From the NCBI GenBank assembly GCA_963971575.1, contig OZ020611.1, positions 2,046,001-2,110,000 on the forward strand: a DNA stretch of 64,000 nt, written 5' to 3'. This DNA is from Liopterus haemorrhoidalis (taxonomy: Eukaryota; Arthropoda; Insecta; Coleoptera; Dytiscidae). The position numbers and the translations under genes are program-made. The notes beneath the pieces are model-generated. The model was not told the DNA's origin, ran no database searches, and was given only the letters and a program-made list of their open reading frames with translations. Below, piece after piece: positions 57,296-64,000 of this stretch (positions are counted from its first letter, which is position 1; each line of letters starts with the position of its first letter).

Positions 57296-57402
57296 TTTTG
57301 AGACGTTAATTTATGCCTACGAAACCCTAGACATTTCTGTTTGTTATTATATTCGCAGAATTAGAGAATAAATCTGCAAAATGTTGTTCATATCGGTCAA
57401 AG
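57296..57402 (-). repeat. Solo unit of the 121-bp repeat
   Basis: The reverse complement reads ATTTTGCAGATTTATTCTCT ... GTCTAGGGTTTCGTAGGCAT and ends in the same AATTAACGTCT tail that closes the array at 19140-19160. One unit here, eight there. Confidence 0.85.
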
Positions 57403-57606
57403 TAAAGTCACTGGATTATACAAAGTAGCGCAAGCCTTTGAAGTTTGCGTCTGCGCTGTCACATCTCTCTCTCGCTCTCATTTAATAACCTCTTTTGTCA
57501 GCGTTTTGAATATTTAAGGTTAAGTTTCATTTAAATTTATATATTATATCCATTTTATTTAATTTAAATAAAAAAAAATAACTGAAATTGTACCACAATT
57601 TTGTTA

Positions 57607-58969
57607 AGCGTGTTCTACATTATACAATTCCCATCAAATTTTCATACTTATTTCTTTGACTAGAACTTGTACTAGAAATAAATCAGTGAAATTGTAAAGT
57701 GTAGAGCACGGTATGTAGTCAAGGTCAACTTTATTCAAAACTAGATTTGATCCAACTATTCTTGAAAACACATCCAACTTGGAACTCGGTGCATGCGCAG
57801 TAGACAGTTTTAACAATAGTACCAACATTAAAATTACGCTTGTAAATATTTTGTATTACCACGTGTTTAATAGTGTTTTGTTGATCATTGGTTTGAATAA
57901 GCGAATATATAAATTGTGTTTTGTACGTAAATCAGTAATTTTACAAATCTAATAGCTATGGTCTATTTCAAAGTAGAAAAATGTGTGTAAGAAGATAGGA
58001 GCTGTTTGTCCTTGCTTCGGATTGGTTTAGAACGTCATCCCTATTACACTGTAAAAATATTGTTTTTAGTCCATGTTGACAGATATTCAGTGTCGTACAT
58101 TAGAAATATATATTATTTACATTATTTAATTTTTCTCGTATATTTTGTTATTATTTACATATTTAGACTTTTATTTATATTCTTGGCGTAGGTTTTATAG
58201 AGAAAATTCTCCATGTAATTTGTTTTTAGGCAGTTATATATTTTTTAGGTTATCTGGCATATAAATATTTTTTGACACTTGACAATTAAGAGATCAAGAG
58301 AGAGGACTAATGTGAGGCCAAAAGACAGCCCAGCTGATTGTGCCCAAAGAAGAAGTTATTGATATAATTTTTAGACCTTCATATATACATATATTTTTAA
58401 TTTTTATTTACAATAATTATTTAAATAAGAAACTTTTACTCTGAAGATATATTGTTTGTTTTATTGCTTTGTTTAAACTCTTTTAGCCAAATCTCTCTTT
58501 TTATATAAAGTACATAATTTTTAAAATTAATATTTTTTTCAAATTTCCCATTAAACTGAATGTATGTCGCATAAATAACGTAAGTGTATTATCTGCCTTG
58601 TTTATTTCAATATCTTATTAACCTTTTTTATATTAAAAAAAAATCACTTGCTAACCCAGTTGCTACGCCCATGCCCTAGTTGTAACTTATTTTAAATTTC
58701 CCGCTATACTGTATTTGATCAGTGTAAATCGTACTCGGTTCGCAGCGCTATCTACTTTGTTCTACTTTGAAATAGACCATAGGTTATAAACATTTGACAA
58801 GATATGAATTATATTTTTATGTTGGTACTTTAAATGAACTGAAACACGTGTAAGAATTTCATTCTCTACCAAAAAATTGAAAAATAAATTGTATTAAAAC
58901 TTTGACAACTTCTAGTTCAAAGAAAAAAGTTTAGAAAATTGATGAATAAAGTATAATGTAGAACACGCT
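57607..58969. mobile_element. Middle TIR element of the nest
   Basis: AGCGTGTTCTACATTATAC at the left and GTATAATGTAGAACACGCT at the right; similarity continues inward for about 60 bp (TTTCTTTGACTAGAA). TTA (or TA in another register) flanks both ends: 57604-57606 and 58970-58972. About 540 bp without the innermost element. Confidence 0.87.
57959..58779 (+). mobile_element. Innermost element: TGGTCTATTTC MITE, copy 3
   Basis: TGGTCTATTTCAAAGTAGAA and its exact complement at the right end, with TA outside (57957-57958 and 58780-58781). 821 bp; best-preserved member of the family also present at 43447 and 49773. The internal frame 58006-58191 recurs in copy 1 (43448-43657) but is AT-driven and not recognisable as a protein. 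Confidence 0.93.
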
Positions 58970-59201
58970 TTATAGTGCATCTTTGATTAAAAACACAATG
59001 TTTAAAATAAAAATTATTGGTAGTACTAGTTTCTTATTTTTGTACTATTGGAATCACTGAAAAACATTTGTGTTGGCGACATTTTTAGCCCCAGTATGGC
59101 CGCCGTTGCGCTACTTTATATAATCTAGTGACTTTAGTTGCTATAAGCTATTGACTTGTATATATTTTTATTGTTCTCATGGTTGTATGTTATTTTTTCA
59201 G

Positions 59202-59305
59202 GTCTGATAATCTGTGTCCGTGCAATAATCCAATACCTGAACATCAAGCGCGGTTGGCGCCTACTGTCCAGCAGTCACCAGGAGCGCCTGCTCTTCTTCT
59301 ACTGA
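59202..59305 (+). CDS. NDFIP: NDFIP, terminal coding exon
   Basis: It encodes the rest of span 3 and the C-terminus: LIICVRAIIQYLNIKRGWRL followed by LSSSHQERLLFFY and TGA (59303-59305). R.L...+..R.LF.Y is the conserved C-terminal tail of NDFIP proteins. Acceptor TTTTTTCAG/GTCTG. The three visible exons give 224 residues plus stop. Together with an upstream start exon this fits the usual family length. Confidence 0.96.
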
Positions 59306-59565
59306 ACACGACAGACTGAACTCTTCATTAAGCTGTGTATTTTCTGTTTTTAAATGTCGTTTTAGTCCCTGCAACTGGAGCACGTGCTGTACAGGAAAAC
59401 CACACTCTGATTACTGTCAGCCAATTATTACCTACCTACCTATATTTATATTATTAATTATATATTAATGATGTATATAAGTTATCATTCCACCGTTTAT
59501 TCTTGGTGTCTTATAGACCATTTTTACATTCTATTAAAACAATAAAAAATCACGATTATTTTACA
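59306..59565 (+). other. NDFIP: NDFIP 3' UTR
   Basis: Runs from the stop to a polyadenylation signal AATAAA at 59541-59546. A (TA)-rich stretch lies at about 59440-59480. Cleavage would be expected 10-25 bp after the signal; the exact site is an inference. Confidence 0.7.
59541..59546 (+). terminator. NDFIP polyadenylation signal
   Basis: AATAAA 236 bp after the stop codon. It is the first canonical hexamer downstream. Confidence 0.65.
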
Positions 59566-59669
59566 GAACTACAATAGTTTGAATTTAATACTGACAGCAA
59601 TATAGTTAAGCACATAACTATTTAAAAAATTTATACCTCTTGAGTGTAGGTACCAGCGTTATGTAACAG

Positions 59670-59890
59670 GGTGACCATTTTCTTAAGAAGGCAATGCGGG
59701 ACGGAGCAAAAAAAAGGTCCTCACCTCCCAAATCCAAGTGAAGAGCAAAAAAAAAGGTCTTCATCTCCCAAAATCCAAGTGAAGAGAAAAAAAAAGGTCC
59801 TCATCTCCCAAAATCCAAATGCGGGACTTTTGCGGGACGCATCTTAATGCGGGACAAAATGTTAAAATGCGGGACGAATGGTCACCCTAG
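59670..59890. mobile_element. hAT-like MITE with internal 40-bp repeats
   Basis: AGGGTGACCATT at the left and AATGGTCACCCT at the right are inverted ends. GCGGGAC recurs five times. Between them about 40-bp units (AAAAAGGTCCTCATCTCCCA + AAATCCAAGTGAAGAG) repeat three times at about 59712-59818. No perfect 8-bp duplication was found, so the superfamily is tentative. Confidence 0.75.
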
Positions 59891-60798
59891 TGTAAGATCC
59901 GTTTCCAGCGATGTGAAATTCGTAGGATCAGAGGCGTACCTGGGGGTATGGCAGGCATGGCACGTGCCCTGGGTGCCACGTGAAGAGGGGCGCAAAATGG
60001 CAAAAAAATAAAATAAAAAAGGAAAACAAAACAAAAAGAATAAAAAAGTGAAAAAGCATTTTGCCCCTTTAGGGGTGAAATTATTTAAAAAACAACTCAA
60101 TAAGTTTTTAAAGATTTTAAAAAGACACTTATATGCCAAAACGGAATATTATCTCAATAAACATAGGAATTGCGAAGCGTTCTACAACTTACCCCGAATG
60201 TAGATTTAAGGGTTGTTTAGGACAAAATTCTGAAATTCTTTCATAAATATTTGTAACCTTTATAAGCAAAAACTAAGTCGATATCTTATTGGTTCCAAGA
60301 TACATTGAGGAATCCTTGAAATCATATTTCACCCCCTTAGGGGTCGAATTTCGAAAAATTTCTTGTTTGTGGGTGCTTACATCATGGAGAAAATATGCTT
60401 TCCGAATTTCATGACTATGTCCAAGGGACGTTTTATAGAATAAAAAATAGCAATTTACTCTTTTTGGAGTGTAATAGGGGATACGCATAAAATTTGTATT
60501 TCCTTAAAACTACATTATTTTGATATGTTAATGTTAGTTATGTCACCTAACAAAACAAAAATCACATTTTAATTAACATTATAGCCAAATTTTTTAATTA
60601 AAATATTGTAAATTTGAAATATTCCGAGCACGGGGCGAAGGTTGCCGAGTAGAAACGACTGAGTATGACGTCAAACGATAGGGTTTTCACATCACAGATA
60701 CAGACAGCTACAACATAATCTTCACACGTGTGTGTATTGTATTGTTCGAGAGTTTTGTATTTGTTTTTAAACAATTTTTCACGTATTTACTATTAAAA

Positions 60799-60873
60799 TG
60801 GCAGATAAAGATTTTGTTAGGGCTCAGAGTGATAATTTACCCAACATTGATGCATTTATGCACACAACATAAA
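60799..60873 (+). pseudogene. SDNLP-type gene, first exon remnant (copy 2)
   Basis: MADKDFVRAQSDNLPNIDAF MHTT and a stop. The 5' leader (60716-60798) is shared with 2170-2245. Homology to the 1847-2169 copy ends after DAFM, where the THAP fragment on the other strand begins. Confidence 0.55.
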
Positions 60874-61069
60874 GTTTACTTTTTTCTGAAATATCGGTTT
60901 TATTTCGCCTCATAGTTTTCAGCCACAAATTTCGCCTTTTCTGTTGTTTTTCGCCATTAGGTAATGATATAAATAGTTTTTTTGGATTTCTAGTTGAACT
61001 AATTGTGCACATCGGTACTGAACAATATTTTCGATAATGTTTCGAAGTACTGGGGCCTGGATATTCCAT
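60872..61069 (-). pseudogene. THAP zinc-finger fragment
   Basis: The minus strand starts MEYPGPSTSKHYRKYCSVPM at 61069 and continues CTISSTRNPKKLFISLPNGE, RRNLWLKTMRR and KLYVVC. The C-x3-C pair, the LP and W in the expected spacing and a third Cys match the THAP C2CH DNA-binding domain. The final x2-H and the AVPTIF box are lost because the frame runs into the SDNLP fragment (INASMLGKL is its antisense). THAP domains occur in P-element-type transposases and in host factors. The start is upstream-bordered by the foldback arm. Confidence 0.75.
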
Positions 61070-61071
61070 AT

Positions 61072-61430
61072 TTTAATATAAAATTTAATTCGGTAAACAT
61101 GTATAAATTGTTTTTATAGAATTAAACTTTATTTTAATTAAAATCACTCTCCTTTACATAACCTATAAAAGTTACACAAACAAATAATTCACAACAGACT
61201 ATGTTCGCTACATAAACAACCGTTCGCTGGATTGGCTATTAGTCTCATGCGTCAGTTAGAAAGGATTATGACGTCACACGTCGTTTTCGCGCGCTACATA
61301 CATTTTTGATTTTTTAAAGCCTTCAAATTAAAAAAAAAAAAATTAAAAACTGTTTTTTATGTTTATATACAACAAGAGGAATATAATAAAAAAATAAAAA
61401 AAAATCATGCCTATCCCCTATTAAAAAAAT
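61072..61430 (+). repeat. Third copy of the foldback arm
   Basis: ATTTAATTCGGTAAACATGT through TTTAATTAAAATCACTCTCC, TATGACGTCACACGTCG and CATGCCTATCCCCTATT match 1632-1690 (reversed) plus the arm 1-290. It lies next to the THAP start codon and so would be its upstream region. Confidence 0.8.
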
Positions 61431-62710
61431 AAGTTAAAAAGATATTTTAAGTTAACAGTTTTAATCCCGAAACACTCCCTTAGAATGAGAATTTTGAGAT
61501 GCTATATGGCCTCTGTTCGAATCCTGGTTTTAATCTATTATCATACTAAATTTGGTTAAAATATGTCAAACTGTTTTAAAAGATTCGTCAAAAGCAAAAA
61601 TAAATAAACCAAAATAATAAAGTTGATAAACATTGGCAAAAATAAAAAAATATAATATAGATGTTGTCTCGTTCTACATAGACTAATCATAGTTTTGCTA
61701 AATAACTGAATAAAGATAACTGTTTACCGATTAATATTTGACCCGAACATTTCCGATGCCGCCCGAAGAGCCACTATCAAAATATAGTCATCCAATCAAC
61801 TATTGAACGAAAATTTCTATCCCCTCACTGCATATTTAATAGATATTCCAATGGTCCAATATAATTAAAAACAAAATTATTAATTTCTAGTGGGACTTTT
61901 TTGAGATTTTTCTAGTTATGATGAAGGCATTACCTTCCTGTATGCAAAATTTCAACTCGGTAGCATATCTGGAAGTGGGTTAGAATTTCCGGACATAGCC
62001 ACAAATATTCAGTTTTATATATATATCCAGCCAAGTTATTTTAAATTTTCAAAAAGTGGATGTGACATGTTTGGATAGGGGCACAATTTTAATGTTTGCC
62101 ATGACCGCCATTTACCTTAGGTACGCCTCTGGCCTTACGCGATACATTATATGATCGGTTCGCTAATCTACACCCAGTTTACGAAACTTCATCCTGCGAA
62201 CAAAGCATTAAGCAAAGTATTATTGCAGGGAGCGTAGGAGATATTATTGTTTAGTATAAGTTTATATATTTCTTATTCGTGGACGTTTTCGTTTGTCTGA
62301 ATTACAAGAAGATCTAAAAAGAAAAGCTGTGAGATAGAGTGTATGAATGGTCTTCTAGTGTTAAACGCAAATGTTCTCTGCTTGTGCTTCATTTTAAATA
62401 AATTTTAAAACATTTTAACGAATCTTCACCAAATTGTTGAACTTTTATTTTTAGTGTCAAATAAAAATATATTTGTCTGTGTACACTTGATTTTTATTTT
62501 TCACCTTTGGTCCTGATTGAATTTAAAGCTGGTTTCCAAGGCCATGCCGAATTGTAGGCAAATGATCATCTTTCCTCAGGTTAAAAACTGAAGGGACGCT
62601 CATAAAAAAATTTAATAGTAGCCAATATATCCAATGTTTTCAAAAATTCTATTTGTTTATTAACTTTCAGCAAGATGCATCTCGTGCGGCATCAAAGTTG
62701 ATAGCCTAGT
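61431..62710. other. No gene recognised
   Basis: This is AT-rich. Contains the right hAT-like end at 62117-62131 and no conserved frame. The stretch 62132-62480 is slightly GC-richer but has no recognisable features. Confidence 0.4.
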
Positions 62711-62783
62711 AGTTTTTAGTGTATGGTAGGTATGACCACAAAAAAAAAACATTATAACTTTACTCATGTGTCTGTCTATACCA
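62711..62783 (-). repeat. Solo terminus of the diverged composite repeat
   Basis: TTTTTAGTGTATGGTAGGTA followed by TGACCACAAAAAA and ACTCATGTGTCTGTCTAT corresponds to the terminus of copy L. It is cut off at 62783 by a hAT-like end (CAGTGTTTGTCAAACC). Confidence 0.6.
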
Positions 62784-63084
62784 GTGTTTGTCAAACCTTC
62801 GACAGTTGCGGACCACTTTCAGAATTCCACACTAACCGCGGACCACTAACTTCAAGAAAAACATTGGGTCATGTTCATAATCTTTTACTAAATATTGCGA
62901 TTAAGCGTTACTTGTTAAAATAAGCAAGTACGATACTATCGTTAGTAGTGTTCATAATCACAATACTAAGATATTTTAACTAATATCGATGTAAATTTGA
63001 CAACGTTGCTGTTGGCATTAGAAAGAGATACACATATGCACTGTTCAACATGTTAAAAGAGATGGAAGGCGTGTTACTAGCTTG
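62784..63084. other. Possible truncated hAT element
   Basis: CAGTGTTTGTCAAACCTTCG followed by GCGGACCAC motifs resembles the left end of a hAT MITE. No right end or duplication was found. No coding frame. Confidence 0.35.
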
Positions 63085-63086
63085 TA

Positions 63087-63651
63087 ATGGGTGTTTTTTT
63101 TAGAGGTATAGAACTTTAAATTGCAATAAAACAACGATGGATTATTCGATTGACATGAATTTTTTTTTATTCGAAAGATAATCTTGTGGCATTACATTTT
63201 AAATATGATTTCTGGCATATGACCGCCACGGCTGGCTCGGATGTAGTCCAATCTGGACGTCCAATTTTCGATGACTTTTTCCAACATTTGTGGCCGTATA
63301 TCGGCAATAACACGGCGAATGTTGTCTTCCAAATGGTCAAGCGTTTGTGGCTTATCCGCATAGACCAATGACTTTACATAGCCCCACAGAAAGTAGTCCA
63401 GCGGTGTTAAATCACAAGATCTTGGAGGCCAATTCACAGGTCCAAAACGTGAAATTAGGCGGTCACCAAACGTGTCTTTCAATAAATCGATTGTGGCATG
63501 AGCTGTGTGACATGTTGCGCCGTCTTGTTGGTATGATTTAATGTAATGCCACAAGATTATCTTTCGAATAAAAAAAAATTCATGTCAATCGAATAATCCA
63601 TCGTTGTTTTATTACAATTTAAAGTTCTATACCTCTAAAAAAAACACCCGT
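63087..63651 (-). mobile_element. rosa-like (DD41D) Tc1/mariner-group element, internally deleted
   Basis: Inverted ends of about 110 bp: GGGTGTTTTTTTTAGAGGTA, AACAACGATGGATTATTCGA and TTCGAAAGATAATCTTGTGG at the left, all repeated inverted at the right. TA stands outside (63085-63086 and 63652-63653). Between them is only the C-terminal third of a transposase on the minus strand. Confidence 0.88.
63192..63541 (-). pseudogene. Transposase C-terminal part, DD41D type
   Basis: The reading YQQDGATCHTAHATIDLLKD contains the second catalytic Asp. FGPVNWPPRSCDLTPLDYFL contains the third, with 41 residues between the two Asp. DD41D spacing marks the rosa family of the IS630-Tc1-mariner superfamily. 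The tail PQTLDHLEDNIRRVIADIRP and SRLDYIRASRGGHMPEIIF is intact to the stop. The first catalytic Asp and all DNA-binding domains are deleted; the apparent start Met (63554) lies in the TIR and is artificial. Confidence 0.87.
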
Positions 63652-63653
63652 TA

Positions 63654-63744
63654 TTATCGGTTATTTTACAATTTGCATCACAAATAACCTGTGAAAAAAT
63701 ATAATAAATTATCTTATTGTCATACATTTTGGAAATAAATTTAC
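63654..63744 (-). other. Intron side of the HARBI1-like gene
   Basis: The sequence GTAAATTTATTTCC (minus strand) directly follows the exon and has the form of a 5' splice site. No further exon is visible to the left, because the rosa-like element starts at 63651. Confidence 0.55.
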
Positions 63745-64000
63745 CTGTACATTTAATGAATGGAAACCTTTACGACATACATATGCATCACGATAAGGTC
63801 CACCTGGGTTTTTGATTTTTATGTGCGTCCCATCAATAGCACCAACTATATTAGGCATTTGAGCAATGACATAAAATTTTCGTTTTACAGTTTCTAGTTC
63901 TGAAGGAAATAATATAAATTGTGGTCGTTTTCTGGCTAAGGCAAAACTAACACATTTTATAATTCGCGAGACAGTTGGTCGGCTGACTCCATGTAAATCA
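63745..64000 (-). CDS. HARBI1-like (Harbinger transposase-derived) exon, cut by the window edge
   Basis: The minus strand is open from the window edge: DLHGVSRPTVSRIIKCVSFA (HTH), then RPQFILFPSELETVKRKFYV, IAQMPNIVGAIDGTHIKIKN and PGGPYRDAYVCRKGFHSLNV Q. GAIDGTHI holds the first catalytic Asp, and the R+G+.SLN block is the Harbinger signature. It ends at a consensus donor ACAG/GTAAAT (63744/63745). About 85 codons with no frameshift, unlike the decayed transposons around it. It may be a domesticated HARBI1 gene or a young Harbinger element; the missing right side would decide. Confidence 0.85.

Larger units (their letters stand above)
57405..59134. mobile_element. Outer TIR element of a three-level nest
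   Basis: AAGTCACTGGATTATACAAA followed by GTAGCGCAA matches the complement of the right end (TTGCGCTACTTTATATAATC...). TA on both sides (57403-57404 and 59135-59136). Without the inner insertions it is about 365 bp. Confidence 0.85.
55404..59201 (+). other. NDFIP last coding intron (3.8 kb), repeat-filled
   Basis: Canonical GTAAGT and TTTTTTCAG ends. Holds a Tigger derivative, a hAT MITE, a solo unit of the 121-bp repeat and a three-level nest of TIR elements, listed separately. Confidence 0.9.
59939..62131. mobile_element. Possible hAT element with CAGAGGCGTACCT ends
   Basis: CAGAGGCGTACCTGGGG at the left and TTAGGTACGCCTCTG at the right are inverted. The enclosed 2.2 kb contains the foldback/THAP fragment and no hAT transposase. 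Flanking 8-mers do not match, so the two ends may belong to different insertions. Confidence 0.5.

Overview
The window is AT-rich eukaryotic DNA, most likely from an insect. The evidence is introns with GT/AG splice sites, a metazoan NDFIP gene, and mariner/Tc1, hAT, Harbinger, Tigger, LINE and tRNA-derived repeats of arthropod type. The order is not decided by the sequence; a hemipteran-like genome is only a guess. Only one host gene is convincingly visible: the last three coding exons of a NEDD4-family-interacting protein (NDFIP) on the + strand (51224-51608, 55218-55403, 59202-59305, polyadenylation signal near 59541). Its 5' exon(s) were not found. A HARBI1-like exon runs off the right edge (63745-64000, minus strand). 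Almost everything else is mobile or tandemly repeated DNA.

Left part (1-7400): a foldback repeat, the remnant of a gene that recurs near 60.8 kb, a Harbinger-type MITE, and the first copies of the dominant repeat of the window. That repeat is about 1.0-1.3 kb. It has short terminal inverted repeats (AGGGTTTTGYAGGTAT), a TCTG/CAGA microsatellite near one end, and a tRNA-like segment in the middle. Nine near-complete or moderately truncated copies carry a tRNA-like segment, and there are several shorter or diverged ones. The tRNA-like segment differs between subfamilies (Glu-like, Gln-like, possibly Val-like, others) while the flanks stay homologous.

7401-16902: nested transposons. A decayed Tc1-like transposase gene with its DDE residues and one apparent GT-AG intron is followed by a mariner gene. 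That mariner is split by 6.3 kb of inserted DNA, consisting of nine full 659-bp satellite units plus part of a tenth. An 11-bp direct repeat lies at both junctions.

16903-51200: a 121-bp tandem array, a 5'-truncated LINE with a 14-bp target duplication, and a mariner element carrying three nested insertions (LINE, CACTG-ended transposon, hAT MITE). Further right are a second mariner interrupted by a TIR element, a second CACTG element interrupted by the dominant repeat, a tRNA-derived SINE with a 14-bp duplication, foldback MITEs and long stretches with no recognisable content.

51200-59570: the NDFIP exons. Both introns are loaded with MITEs: a Stowaway-like element, two other TIR MITEs, a Tigger derivative, a hAT MITE, and a three-level nest of TIR elements. 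59570-64000: hAT-like elements, a THAP-domain fragment beside a third copy of the foldback arm, a deleted rosa-like (DD41D) mariner relative with long TIRs, and the HARBI1-like exon.

The mobile genes are nearly all broken by frameshifts or insertions, so the region looks like a graveyard of nested insertions around one conserved membrane-protein gene.
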